In this document: positions 25,350 through 34,093 of the stretch, piece by piece | Layout of the letters: each line of letters begins with the position of its first letter | Position numbering within the stretch: position 1 is the first letter of the stretch | Assembly: GCA_029939995.1 (NCBI GenBank) | Contig: JAOZRW010000015.1 | Span: forward strand, 1-46,595 | Direction of reading: 5' to 3' | DNA length: 46,595 bases | Origin: Acidimicrobiia bacterium | Lineage (GTDB): Bacteria; Actinomycetota; Acidimicrobiia; Spongiisociales; UBA5794 | Notes under the pieces: generated by a model | What the model was told of the DNA's origin: nothing | Databases searched by the model: none | What the model saw: the letters and a program-made list of their open reading frames with translations, nothing else | Position numbers and translations under genes: made by a program

Positions 25350-26044
25350 GCACGGCCGACGACCTGGCGGCGCTGACGCGAGAGATCGTCGCCTGCCGGC
25401 GATGCCCCCGACTGGTCGCGTGGAGAGAGGCCGTGTCGATCGAGAAGAGGGCGGCGTTCCTCGACGACGAATACTGGGGAAAGCCCGTCCCCGGGTTCGG
25501 CGATCCCGACGCAAGTGTCGTCGTCGTCGGTCTTGCACCGGGCGCGCACGGAGCCAATCGAACGGGTCGCATGTTCACCGGCGATCGGAGCGGCGACTGG
25601 CTCTACCGGGCGATGTGGAGAGCCGGGTTCGCCGACCGGCCGACCTCCACCGGTCTCGACGATGGCTTGACGCTCACCGGTGCGTGGGTGACGGCTCCGG
25701 TCCGATGTGTCCCACCGGACAACAAGCCGACGGTTGACGAACGGGACATGTGTGCTCCATGGTTCCACCGGGAGGTCGATCTCCTGGCCCCCGACGTGTT
25801 CGTGACGCTCGGCGACTTCGCCTACCGGGCCGTCTGGCGGTATCTCCACGATCGCGGGCTCTCACTGCCGCGACCCAGACCACGGTTCGCCCACGGGCTC
25901 GAGGTGCCGATCGACGCAGGTCCGGTCGTGCTGGCGAGCTACCACCCGAGCCAGCAGAACACGTTCACGAGACGGCTGACGGAACCGATGCTCGACTCCG
26001 TGTTCGAGCGGGCGCGCGAGGTGAGCGAAACGCCGAGCCGATGA
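25346..26044 (+). CDS. Family 5 uracil-DNA glycosylase (UdgB type)
   Basis: A 232-residue DNA repair enzyme that removes uracil and some other deaminated bases. The family-5 motif A is GLAPGAHGANRTGR (62-75), without the polar catalytic residue of other families, and motif B is HPSQQN (200-205). Four cysteines, C17 and C20 (CRRC), C121 and C136, are placed to hold a 4Fe-4S cluster. The start is GTG at 25346, overlapping the lipoprotein stop as GTGA. It needs Fe-S supply, which the nearby suf genes could give. Confidence 0.93.
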   Translation: MSTADDLAALTREIVACRRCPRLVAWREAVSIEKRAAFLDDEYWGKPVPGFGDPDASVVVVGLAPGAHGANRTGRMFTGDRSGDWLYRAMWRAGFADRPTSTGLDDGLTLTGAWVTAPVRCVPPDNKPTVDERDMCAPWFHREVDLLAPDVFVTLGDFAYRAVWRYLHDRGLSLPRPRPRFAHGLEVPIDAGPVVLASYHPSQQNTFTRRLTEPMLDSVFERAREVSETPSR

Positions 26045-26048
26045 TGGG

Positions 26049-26067
26049 GACGGGCATCTCCCCCGTC
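26049..26067. terminator. Hairpin between convergent UDG and M23 genes
   Basis: GACGGG (26049-26054) pairs with CCCGTC (26062-26067) around seven bases. It could serve both convergent genes. No T-run is present on the plus strand. Confidence 0.35.
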
Positions 26068-26071
26068 GGCT

Positions 26072-26680
26072 CTAGAGCATCCTGCGGCGAATCTCGGACT
26101 CCCGGATCCGACGGTTCAACGCATCCTCGAGATACGGGTAGGGATCCACCTTGTGGTCGTCGACGTGAAGTTCGAAGTGGGTGTGCGACCCGGTTCCTTC
26201 GGCGTTGCCCGAGTCTCCGACGAAACCGATGACCTGCCCCGCCTCGACGAAACTCCCCACTTCGAGGCCCTCGGCGAACGCCGCTTCCGGCCCGCCTTCT
26301 CCGTCATCCGTGCCGGGCGTGTCGTTGTTGAGATGGAGGTAGTGGCTCGTCCATCCATCGGCATGCCGGATCTCGATGCTCCACCCGGACAACCGGTTCC
26401 AGTCGAGCCGTTCGACGATGCCGTCGTCGACCGCGACGACCCACGTCCCCTTGGGGCTCATGATGTCGGTTCCCTCGTGTCGGCGGCCTCCGGATCGGGG
26501 GGCACCCCATGTGTCGGAGAACCCGACCATGGTGGAAACGACCGGGAACGCCTTGATGGTGAAATCGGCGCCGATGGTCGGGAGCGCGGCACCGGCGCTC
26601 GGCGCCGGAACGACGATCTCGGCGGTGAGAACGACGGCCGCAGCTGCGGCGAGCGCGATGCGGCGCATGGCGGTGATCAT
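26072..26680 (-). CDS. Secreted M23 family metallopeptidase (LytM-like)
   Basis: A 202-residue exported peptidase, probably acting on peptidoglycan. The signal peptide ends near PSAGAA (about residue 32). The zinc site is H68-x3-D72 (HEGTD) with H168 of SHTHFELH, and H166 is the catalytic His, so the enzyme looks active. A short acidic insert (DDGEGGPEAAF, about 125-135) is unusual. The ATG at 26680 has AAGGAG nine bases upstream, which favours it over the in-frame ATG at 26668. Divergent from sufD. Confidence 0.92.
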   Translation of the reverse strand: MITAMRRIALAAAAAVVLTAEIVVPAPSAGAALPTIGADFTIKAFPVVSTMVGFSDTWGAPRSGGRRHEGTDIMSPKGTWVVAVDDGIVERLDWNRLSGWSIEIRHADGWTSHYLHLNNDTPGTDDGEGGPEAAFAEGLEVGSFVEAGQVIGFVGDSGNAEGTGSHTHFELHVDDHKVDPYPYLEDALNRRIRESEIRRRML

Positions 26681-26805
26681 GGTGATTCGCTCCTTCTGCC
26701 CGTAGCCGCGATTCCCGGCCGGCGCGGTGGGTCTTCTGGTAGCTGAGCGACAAACCGTAGGTCGATGTTTCGGATAACTCGGTCATGTAGCGGGCCGTCG
26801 ATCGG

Positions 26806-26811
26806 TATCCT
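26806..26811 (+). promoter_or_regulatory. -10 box for the sufD operon, leadered type
   Basis: TATCCT lies about 30 bases before the GTG start, followed by AGAGGA (26829-26834) as Shine-Dalgarno. A 10-bp palindrome CGAGCGCTCG (26816-26825) overlaps the expected transcription start but is GC-rich and may be chance. Confidence 0.45.
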
Positions 26812-26841
26812 CGACCGAGCGCTCGAGCAGAGGAAAACGCA

Positions 26842-28125
26842 GTGTCTCACTTCGATCAGGTGGCTTCGTCGACCGCGGGAGCAGAGGAACCGGCCTGGCG
26901 GTCGGCGATCCGCTCCGATGCGTTCGAAGCCTTCTCCAACGGTTCCATGCCCACCCAGGATGAAGAGATCTGGCGGTACGTCGATCTCGATTTCTCGATG
27001 GACGACTACCGGCCGGCGGGCCCCGAAGTCGTCGAACTCGCCGACGACCCGTTGGCGGACGTTCTCTCCGATCCGGTCACGGCGCTCCTCTCGAACGGCG
27101 AGTACATCGGTGACGATCGGATCGTCGACGGTCTCAGCGTGATGTCCCTCCGGCGGGCGCTCGCGGACAAGCCGTCCGTCGTCGAGGCTGCTCTGACCCG
27201 GGCCGGCGTTCCGGCGAGAGAGGATCTGTTCAAGGCCGCAGCGGCGGCGTTCGGCGGCGGCGGGATCCTCGTTCATGCCGATCGCAACGTGGTAGCCCCA
27301 TCCGTCGTCTCGATCGACTCGCGTTCCGGCGTGGACGGTGTCGCGAGCTTCCCGAGCATCGTCCTCGTGGCCGAAGAGCACGCCGAACTCTCGGTCGTCG
27401 TACACGAGCGCTCGACCCCCGACGACGACGTGCTCGTCGTCCCCCAGTTCTCGATCCTGGTCGGGGACGGCGCCAGGGTCTCGCTGAGCATCGTTCAGAA
27501 CTTCGACTACCGGGCGAGATCGATCGGGTCGCTCCGCGCCGTCGTGGGCGCGGACGCAACCTTCCGATTCGGAGAGATCGGTCTCGGGGGCCGGTTCGCC
27601 AGACTCCATCTCGACGTCGGCCTCGAAGGACGCGGCTCGTCCGCGAACATCGTCGGCGCCTACTTCGGCGAGCAGCGCCAGATCCTCGACTACCGCTACT
27701 TCATGCGGCACGTCGGAACCAACACTCGATCCGACATGTTCTTGAAGGGGGCCGTCGAGGACGAAGCGAGGTCCGTCTTCACGGGGATGATCCGGATCGA
27801 AGAGACGGGTCAGAAGACCGAGGCGTTCCAGACGAACCGCAATCTGATCCTCTCGGAAGGTGCGTCCGCCCAGTCGGTCCCCAATCTCGAGATCCTCGCG
27901 AACGACGTCCGGTGCGGTCACGGATCGACCGTGGGGCCGCTCGACACCGATCAGCGGTACTACCTGATGAGCAGGGGGCTCGACCCGAAGACGGCGGATC
28001 GCCTACAGATGCGTGGGTTCTTCGAAGAAGCCCTCCAGATGTTGCCGCATCCGGAGCTGGCCGAGTCCACCCGGGGGTGGATCAACGGCAAGTACGAGAC
28101 GGCACAAGCCGAAGGGAGGGTCTGA
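26842..28125 (+). CDS. sufD: Fe-S cluster assembly protein SufD
   Basis: A 427-residue SufD, partner of SufB in the SufBC2D scaffold. The N-terminal helical region includes QDEEIWRYVDLDF. The beta-helix carries YRYFMRHVGTNTRSDMFLKGAVEDEARSVFTGMI, then EAFQTNRNLIL and the PNLEILANDVRCGHGSTVGPLD block with RGLDPKTADRLQMRGFFEEAL. The start is GTG at 26842, seven bases after AGAGGA. It begins a three-gene operon with the Rieske protein and sufC; the downstream start shares one base with its stop (TGATG). Confidence 0.96.
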   Translation: MSHFDQVASSTAGAEEPAWRSAIRSDAFEAFSNGSMPTQDEEIWRYVDLDFSMDDYRPAGPEVVELADDPLADVLSDPVTALLSNGEYIGDDRIVDGLSVMSLRRALADKPSVVEAALTRAGVPAREDLFKAAAAAFGGGGILVHADRNVVAPSVVSIDSRSGVDGVASFPSIVLVAEEHAELSVVVHERSTPDDDVLVVPQFSILVGDGARVSLSIVQNFDYRARSIGSLRAVVGADATFRFGEIGLGGRFARLHLDVGLEGRGSSANIVGAYFGEQRQILDYRYFMRHVGTNTRSDMFLKGAVEDEARSVFTGMIRIEETGQKTEAFQTNRNLILSEGASAQSVPNLEILANDVRCGHGSTVGPLDTDQRYYLMSRGLDPKTADRLQMRGFFEEALQMLPHPELAESTRGWINGKYETAQAEGRV

Positions 28126-28439
28126 TGGAAGTCGAGATCGCCCAACTCGCCGACTTGCCGGAAGGCCGCGGGGTTCGTGTCGACATCGGCGAAGAACGTA
28201 TCGCCGTGTTCCGGATCGGCGAGACCGTCCACGCCATCGGGGATCGGTGCAGCCACGCCGAAGCGTCGCTGTCCGAGGGCGACGTATTCGACGGTGAAGT
28301 CGAGTGTCCCAGGCACGGATCGCCGTTCGACCTGACGACGGGAGAGCCCAAGGCCCTACCGGCGACGACCCCGGTTCCGGTGTATCCGACGGTCGTGCGC
28401 GACGGTGCCGTTTACGTGACCATTGGAGGGGGATCCTGA
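28125..28439 (+). CDS. Rieske-type [2Fe-2S] ferredoxin
   Basis: A 104-residue small Rieske protein. Cluster ligands are C42-x-H44 (RCSHAEASL) and C61-x2-H64 (CPRHGSPFD). It is like the non-haem ferredoxin subunits of dioxygenases and the NirD-like proteins found inside actinobacterial suf operons between sufD and sufC. An electron-transfer role in cluster assembly is inference from position. It overlaps sufD and sufC by one base at each end (TGATG). Confidence 0.93.
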   Translation: MEVEIAQLADLPEGRGVRVDIGEERIAVFRIGETVHAIGDRCSHAEASLSEGDVFDGEVECPRHGSPFDLTTGEPKALPATTPVPVYPTVVRDGAVYVTIGGGS

Positions 28440-29155
28440 TGGCGAATGCACTCGAGATATCGAACCTGACGGCAAGCATCGGAGATCTTCAGATCCTGAA
28501 GGGGATCGATCTGGTGGTCCCGTTCGGCGAGGTCCATGCCCTCATGGGCCCCAACGGTTCGGGGAAGTCGACGCTCACCCACGCCCTCATGGGCCACGAT
28601 GCGTATGAGGCTTCCGGATCGGCGTTGGTCGGCGGCGTGGAAGTGATGGGCCTACCGGTCCACGAGCGGGCGAGGGCGGGTCTCTTCGAAGCCTTCCAGT
28701 ACCCGACGGAGGTGGCGGGCGTGTCGCTTCGCGACCTGATCACCGAGATGGTCGAGGCCGCTTCTGATCCGGTCGCAGCGAGAGAGCGGACCGTGCAGGC
28801 ATCCGAGCTGCTCGACATGGAACGGTTCATGGACCGGGCCGTCAACGTCGGCCTCTCCGGAGGCGAGAAGAAGCGCTCGGAGATGTTCCAACTCGCCGTC
28901 GCCGCGCCGAAAGCAGCGATTCTCGACGAGATCGACTCCGGTCTCGACATCGATGCCGTCCGGGAAGTGGCGGAGATGGTGGAAGCGTTGCGGGAACCGA
29001 CGTTCGGCGTTCTCGTGATCACCCACTACAGCCGGATCCTTCGGTACATGAACGTGGACCGCATCCACATCATGGTGAACGGTCGGATCATCGAGTCCGG
29101 TGGACCGGAGATCGCGGAGCGTCTCGAGTCCGAGGGCTACGCGAGCGTTCGTTGA
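28439..29155 (+). CDS. sufC: Fe-S assembly ATPase SufC, first copy
   Basis: A 238-residue SufC ATPase. Walker A is GPNGSGKST (37-45), the signature is LSGGEKKRSEM and Walker B AAILDEIDSGLDIDAV, the SufC-specific form. It departs from the typical SufC pattern after the signature (RSEMFQLAVAAPKA rather than RNExLQMAVLEP), so it looks like the more diverged of the two copies in this window. It sits in the sufD operon and is the natural partner of SufB and SufD. The ATG shares one base with the Rieske stop. Confidence 0.93.
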   Translation: MANALEISNLTASIGDLQILKGIDLVVPFGEVHALMGPNGSGKSTLTHALMGHDAYEASGSALVGGVEVMGLPVHERARAGLFEAFQYPTEVAGVSLRDLITEMVEAASDPVAARERTVQASELLDMERFMDRAVNVGLSGGEKKRSEMFQLAVAAPKAAILDEIDSGLDIDAVREVAEMVEALREPTFGVLVITHYSRILRYMNVDRIHIMVNGRIIESGGPEIAERLESEGYASVR

Positions 29156-29188
29156 CCGAACATGCGGCCACCCGGCCCTCCGACACCG

Positions 29189-29194
29189 TAGAAT
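29189..29194 (+). promoter_or_regulatory. -10 box for the small membrane protein-sirtuin unit, leaderless type
   Basis: TAGAAT seven bases before the GTG at 29202. Confidence 0.5.
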
Positions 29195-29201
29195 CGACCG
29201 C

Positions 29202-29624
29202 GTGAACTGGTTCTCCGACCGCGACGACGCACGGAAGTACTTGACCGAGATCATCCGGATCTGGGTCGTGTGGGTCGTCGGACTCGCCGCCCTCTTCTTC
29301 GTCTCCGGATGGAACGTTCTGATCGCCGGGATCGTCGTCATAGCGGTTCTCGTCTGGCTCGTGCAGCCGATTCAGCGCCGAGCGGCCGGCATCGATGATC
29401 CGGGAGAGATCGTCGAGGGCACGGGCGGACGTTTCGGCGGCGCCCGGACGAGGGGAGAGGTCGCCCTGCGCGTGCTGTTGTACGGGGAAGCGCCGATCTC
29501 CGAGGCGATCGAGTCGTTCGGGGCGTGGCCCGGATGGTTGTGGATCCGGAGATTCGTCGTGGCGATCACGGTCGTGGCTTTCGCGTTCGTGTTCATCGAC
29601 ATCTTCCGCGGTCCGCAGGGATGA
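29202..29624 (+). CDS. Small membrane protein of unknown function
   Basis: A 140-residue protein I do not recognise. It has two adjacent helices at about residues 15-55 (RIWVVWVVGLAALFFVSG, then LIAGIVVIAVLVWLV) and a third near the C-terminus (RRFVVAITVVAFAFVFI). A hydrophilic stretch of about 50 residues lies between. The start is GTG at 29202, set by the -10 box. Its stop overlaps the sirtuin ATG (ATGA), so the two are coupled, which may mean they act together at the membrane. Confidence 0.7.
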   Translation: MNWFSDRDDARKYLTEIIRIWVVWVVGLAALFFVSGWNVLIAGIVVIAVLVWLVQPIQRRAAGIDDPGEIVEGTGGRFGGARTRGEVALRVLLYGEAPISEAIESFGAWPGWLWIRRFVVAITVVAFAFVFIDIFRGPQG

Positions 29625-30397
29625 ACGTCACGGATCCGACGGAGAGCATCGCACGGCTGGCATCCATGATCGGCGGAGCGCATCGGATGCTGGTCTTCAC
29701 GGGCGCGGGGATCTCCACAGCGAGCGGCATCCCCGACTACCGGGGACCCGAGGGCGTGTGGAACACTCGAAGACCGGTCTTCTACCGGGACTTCATGGAG
29801 CACCGTGAGGCGAGGGTCGAGTACTGGAGGCAGAAGGCCGAAGACCGTGAGGCGTTCGGGACGGCCCGGCCGAACCGGGTCCACGAGGCGATCGTCGATC
29901 TCGAGCGCGCCGGACTTCTGGGCATGGTCGTGACACAGAACATCGACGGTCTGCACCGCGCTGCGGGAACCTCCGATGAGCTCCTCGTCGAGATCCACGG
30001 GACGAACACCCTCGTTGAGTGTCAGACGTGCGGAGCTCGCTCCGAGCCGGAACCTCATTTCCGATCGTTCGAGGAGACGGGCGTGCCGCCCACGTGCACC
30101 TGCGGCGGCTATCTCAAGCCGGCCACGATCTCGTTCGGCCAGCAGCTCCGGACGGCCGACATCGTCCGATCGTTCGAAGCGGCCAAGCACGCCGACGTCG
30201 TCGTTGCTCTCGGCTCGACGCTCTCCGTCACACCGGCCGCAGACGTTCCGATGGAAGCAGCCCGGTACGGCGCCGCATACGCCATCGTCAATCGCGGCGC
30301 GACCGAGCACGACCGTTCACCTCTCGTGGCGCTGCGTATCGAGGGCGACGTCGGTGACGTCTTCCCTGCAGCCGTCGACCGGGCGCTCTCCCCGTAG
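29621..30397 (+). CDS. Sir2-family NAD-dependent protein deacylase
   Basis: A 258-residue sirtuin that removes acyl groups from lysines while splitting NAD to nicotinamide. It has GAGIS (28-32), IPDYRG, TQNIDGLH (105-112), catalytic H126 (EIHGT) and four zinc cysteines, C134, C137, C159 and C161. The GSTLSVTPAAD segment completes the NAD pocket. All key residues are present. Released nicotinamide could be recycled by the PncA and PncB genes about 8 kb away. Confidence 0.94.
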   Translation: MNVTDPTESIARLASMIGGAHRMLVFTGAGISTASGIPDYRGPEGVWNTRRPVFYRDFMEHREARVEYWRQKAEDREAFGTARPNRVHEAIVDLERAGLLGMVVTQNIDGLHRAAGTSDELLVEIHGTNTLVECQTCGARSEPEPHFRSFEETGVPPTCTCGGYLKPATISFGQQLRTADIVRSFEAAKHADVVVALGSTLSVTPAADVPMEAARYGAAYAIVNRGATEHDRSPLVALRIEGDVGDVFPAAVDRALSP

Positions 30398-30432
30398 ATC
30401 CGGCCGCCGTCCACCGGTTGGGACCCCGCCGG

Positions 30433-30438
30433 TATCCT
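30433..30438 (+). promoter_or_regulatory. -10 box for fumC, leadered type
   Basis: TATCCT 30 bases before the ATG, with AGGAG at 30459-30463 as Shine-Dalgarno. Same hexamer and spacing as at sufD. Confidence 0.45.
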
Positions 30439-30468
30439 GGCGGAGTATCCCCGACATCAGGAGCGCGC

Positions 30469-31848
30469 ATGCGTATCGAACGTGACTCGATGGGCGAAGT
30501 CGCCGTGCCCGACGACGCCTACTACGGGGCATCCACCCAGCGGGCGGTCGACAACTTCCCGATCTCCGACCTCCGCTTCGGGTCCCGATTCGTGTGGGCG
30601 CTCGGCCTCATCAAGGCGTCCGCTGCTGAGATGAACAAGGCGCTCGGCAAACTCGACGCCGACAAGGCCGCCGCCATCGTCCGAGCGGCCGAAGAGATGA
30701 TGGAAGGCCGATACGACGACCAGTTCGTCGTCGACGTGTTCCAGACCGGATCGGGCACATCGACGAACATGAACGCCAACGAGATCCTCGCCAACCGGGC
30801 GACGGAGATCCTCGGCGGAGCGATCGGATCGAAGCTCGTCCATCCGAACGACCATGTCAACGCAGGCCAGTCCTCGAACGACGTGATCCCCACGGCGATG
30901 CACGTCGCCGCCGTCGCGGCGATGGAGGAGGACCTCCTCCCGGCGTTGAACGAGTTGCATGCGAGCCTCGTCGCGAAGGCCGTCGAGTTCGACGACGTTC
31001 TCAAGTCGGGTCGAACGCACCTCCAGGACGCCACGCCCATCCGTCTCGGGCAGGAGTTCTCCGGGTATGCGGCGCAGATCGAGTACGCGGCGGAACGCGT
31101 CGAGAACGTGTTGCCGCAGCTTCGAGCGCTCGCCCTCGGGGGAACGGCGGTCGGGACGGGCATCAACGCGCCGGAGGGCTTCGCAGCAGGGACGATCGAG
31201 ATCATGACCAGGCGATCGGGCATCGCGTTCACCGAAGCGGAGAACCACTTCGAGGCGCAAGCGGCGAAGGACGCCTACGTGGACGCATCCGGCACGTTGA
31301 AGACGATCGCCGTGTCGATGTTCAAGATCGCCAACGATCTGCGATGGCTCTCGTCGGGCCCTCGCAACGGCATCGGGGAGATCACCCTGCCGTCGCTGCA
31401 GCCGGGGTCGTCGATCATGCCGGGGAAGGTCAACCCCGTCATCCCCGAAGCCGTGATGATGATCACGGCGCGGGTGATCGGAAACGATCTCACGATCACA
31501 TGGGGCGGGGCGAACGGCAACTTCGAGTTGAACGTGATGATGCCCGTCATGGCGCACGCGATGCTCGAATCGGTCGAGCTGCTCGCCGCCGGAGCCTCGG
31601 CGCTGGGTGACAAGACCGTCGAAGGCATCGTCGCCAACACGGAGCGGGCTGCGTGGCTCCTCGATCAGAACGCCATCATCGCCACGGCACTCGTTCCCTA
31701 CATCGGATACGACAAGGCCGGTGAGGTCACGAAACGGGCGGTCGCCGAAGGCCGCGGTGTCCGCGAGGTCGCTCTCGAGATGGGCGTCTTGCCCGAGGAT
31801 GAACTCGACGAAGCGCTCGACGTGAGACCGATGACCGAAGGCGGTTAG
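30469..31848 (+). CDS. fumC: Class II fumarate hydratase FumC
   Basis: A 459-residue class II fumarase, converting fumarate to malate in the TCA cycle without an Fe-S cluster. Diagnostic segments are FQTGSGTSTNMNANEI, HPNDHVNAGQSSND, SGRTHLQDATPI and the signature loop GSSIMPGKVNP. Length is typical. The ATG at 30469 follows AGGAG by five bases. Monocistronic, with a hairpin in the short gap to the convergent receptor gene. Confidence 0.97.
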   Translation: MRIERDSMGEVAVPDDAYYGASTQRAVDNFPISDLRFGSRFVWALGLIKASAAEMNKALGKLDADKAAAIVRAAEEMMEGRYDDQFVVDVFQTGSGTSTNMNANEILANRATEILGGAIGSKLVHPNDHVNAGQSSNDVIPTAMHVAAVAAMEEDLLPALNELHASLVAKAVEFDDVLKSGRTHLQDATPIRLGQEFSGYAAQIEYAAERVENVLPQLRALALGGTAVGTGINAPEGFAAGTIEIMTRRSGIAFTEAENHFEAQAAKDAYVDASGTLKTIAVSMFKIANDLRWLSSGPRNGIGEITLPSLQPGSSIMPGKVNPVIPEAVMMITARVIGNDLTITWGGANGNFELNVMMPVMAHAMLESVELLAAGASALGDKTVEGIVANTERAAWLLDQNAIIATALVPYIGYDKAGEVTKRAVAEGRGVREVALEMGVLPEDELDEALDVRPMTEGG

Positions 31849-31866
31849 AACGGCCGGGGTTCGTGG

Positions 31867-31896
31867 GGACGGGCGCCGGCTCGTCGATCCCCGTCC
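31867..31896. terminator. Hairpin between fumC and the convergent receptor operon
   Basis: GGACGGG (31867-31873) pairs with CCCGTCC (31890-31896) around a 16-base GC-rich loop, in the short gap between the two convergent genes. No T-run. Confidence 0.35.
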
Positions 31897-31903
31897 GTCG
31901 TGG

Positions 31904-34093
31904 CTATCCGGTGGTCTCGTCGGCGGCCGGCGATGTCGCGCGGTCGACGGTGAAACACTCGACGGGATCACCCTGGAGGTCGACGACCGTGACCGGTGTG
32001 AGGATCGTCGGGTCGTCGAGCGCCTCGGCGGTGCTCGAGTCCACGAGGATCTGATTCCGGCGGGCGAGACCGATGAGTGACAGGGCCGTGCGGACCGGAG
32101 GGCCCCAGATCCCGAAGGACAGCCGGCTCCCCGGCTGCAATCCCGAAGCGACACGGCCCGTAGCGATGCCGATCCGGTACGTCCCGTCCTCTTCGGTTTC
32201 CGCGTCGAGGACCTCGAGACGGTCGGCCGCCGCGTCGACGAACCGGAGGGCGTCGGTCGCAGCGAACCCGGAGGCCCGGAGGCCTGCAGCGAACAGGGAT
32301 CCCTCGGGGGTGGAGCGGATCCGTTCGACGTCGAACCGGGCCGCGATCTGCTCGAGGTCGGATGCGAGAGCGACGCTCTCCTCCACCGCGGTGTCGGTGT
32401 CGCCGATGGACACGTCGAAGTAGCCCGAGATCGATATGGCGATGACCGTGCAGGTGTCGACCAGGTCTCCGACGTGGATCTCCGAGTTGTCCCGTCCGCT
32501 CCTGGCAGCCTCCCGGGCGGCATCGACGACGCGTTCCGGAAGCGCTGCAGCCAGTACCTCGTGGATCGCCTCCTCCGTCGCTTCGCGCTCGCGGTCTCGC
32601 TCTCGCAACATCGCGGTCACCGCGTTGATCCGGTTCCCCAGATCTCCGTACTCGTTGTGGCCGAGGTCCGGTACGCGGGCGTCGAGGTCGCCGCCGGTGA
32701 TCGCCTTCACGGTTTCGACGAGCGGTTCGATGGGCCGTGTGATACGAGCGGCGAGCCAGAATCCGAGCAGGCCGACGATCGGGATGAGGATCAGGGCGAT
32801 GAGACCCAGGGACCAGAGATAGTCGCGGATGGGGCGTGTGGCATCGGACGAGGCGAAGCCCGCGACGATCACCCAGTCGAGGTCACGGAACCGGAGCGGG
32901 CGGGCGATGGTGCGGGTCTTCGTACCCAGGTAGTTGTCCGTTGTGTCGTTGAACGTGCGATCCTCGAGGGCGGCGTCGACCGCCTTCGTCTCGACCGGTT
33001 GGGCCAACACCGTCGACCCGTTTCGCTCGATGGCCTCCAGGACCTCCGGCGGATACCCCTGTTTTTCGACGGCCGCGAGATAGCCGTCGGGATCTTCGAC
33101 CCAGAAGCGGGAGACGGACCTCATCAGGCGGTCCGAACCGACGATGTAGATCTCGCCGCTCCTCCCGAGACCGATGTCCGCCCAGCGATCGCTGAAGGTC
33201 AGAATGTCGCTGAGCACGCCGTCGGACAGCGACACGGCGACGGCTCCGATGACCTGAGCTTCCCGCCTCACCGCCGCAACTGCGAACATCGTCGGGCGTC
33301 CGTCGTTCGGCACGTAGCCTTCGAAGTCCACCAGGATCGTTTCCCCGATGGGGACGGCGCTGAGACGGTCCATGATCGTCGCGGCGAGCCTCGAACCGGC
33401 GTACGGCCCGGATTCGAGCGATGTCGCGAAGTCGATGTTCTTGTCGGTGGTGTAGACGATGGTGCCGATCGGCTCCATGGAGATGAGGAAGAGGTCTTCG
33501 ACGCCGAGCGTTCTCGCTCGCTCGAGGAGCACCGGGTGATGAGCGGCGTGCGCAGCGCTGTACGAGGATCCGTCGCCGGCGTCCACGAGGGCCGACCGAT
33601 CGGCATCGGGGTTCTCGACGATGTAGTGATACTGCAGATAGCGACCGGCCCCGGTCGTCGGCAGCAACGATACCGGGGTTGTTTCGCTGAGGCCGGGCGT
33701 CCCGGAGATCGTCCCCGCATAGAAATCTTCGAGGGACTGTTCCTCCGTCGGATCGAGATCCGTCTCATCCTCCACGAGGCCGGCGAAGCCGAGCGAGAGA
33801 TCGCTGAGGGCGTCGGCCACGCTCTGGTCGCGGGCCACGGCCGAGACGGATGCTCTCAACCGTGCGACGCCGTCGCGAACGGCTACGGCGCGTTCCTCTC
33901 CCACGCTCGAGAGCTGTGCCTCGATCGTGGAGTTGAGCAGGTTCGACGCATAGAAGATGTTGACGACGCCGAGTACGGCGACCGCGATGAGCGCCACGAT
34001 GATGAGCGTCGTGGCGAGGGACCGACGAGAGGACCGAAGCCGGGCCTTGCCCTTGGCGTCGGGTGACGTGATGCGATCGTCGGCGTCGCTCAC
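31904..34093 (-). CDS. Cache-HAMP receptor with non-canonical class III cyclase-like domain (receptor B)
   Basis: A 729-residue membrane receptor: helix at about 27-48, outside Cache-like sensor (about 50-420), second helix at about 425-450, HAMP (about 450-500) and a cyclase-homology domain (about 545-690). Its sensor is paralogous to that of receptor A (KNIDFATSLxxGP in both). Aligned by eye with class III cyclases, metal Asp 1 is S554, metal Asp 2 is E597, the substrate Lys is R593, the base-specifying Asp is G661, and the transition-state Asn and Arg are R668 and S672. It should not make cyclic nucleotide. The start is GTG at 34093, overlapping the channel gene stop (GTGA). Confidence 0.85.
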   Translation of the reverse strand: MSDADDRITSPDAKGKARLRSSRRSLATTLIIVALIAVAVLGVVNIFYASNLLNSTIEAQLSSVGEERAVAVRDGVARLRASVSAVARDQSVADALSDLSLGFAGLVEDETDLDPTEEQSLEDFYAGTISGTPGLSETTPVSLLPTTGAGRYLQYHYIVENPDADRSALVDAGDGSSYSAAHAAHHPVLLERARTLGVEDLFLISMEPIGTIVYTTDKNIDFATSLESGPYAGSRLAATIMDRLSAVPIGETILVDFEGYVPNDGRPTMFAVAAVRREAQVIGAVAVSLSDGVLSDILTFSDRWADIGLGRSGEIYIVGSDRLMRSVSRFWVEDPDGYLAAVEKQGYPPEVLEAIERNGSTVLAQPVETKAVDAALEDRTFNDTTDNYLGTKTRTIARPLRFRDLDWVIVAGFASSDATRPIRDYLWSLGLIALILIPIVGLLGFWLAARITRPIEPLVETVKAITGGDLDARVPDLGHNEYGDLGNRINAVTAMLRERDREREATEEAIHEVLAAALPERVVDAAREAARSGRDNSEIHVGDLVDTCTVIAISISGYFDVSIGDTDTAVEESVALASDLEQIAARFDVERIRSTPEGSLFAAGLRASGFAATDALRFVDAAADRLEVLDAETEEDGTYRIGIATGRVASGLQPGSRLSFGIWGPPVRTALSLIGLARRNQILVDSSTAEALDDPTILTPVTVVDLQGDPVECFTVDRATSPAADETTG

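Noticed and set aside
26816-26825. CGAGCGCTCG palindrome at sufD as an operator
   Set aside because: Short, GC-only arms of this kind arise often by chance in this DNA, and it is unlike the sufB palindrome.
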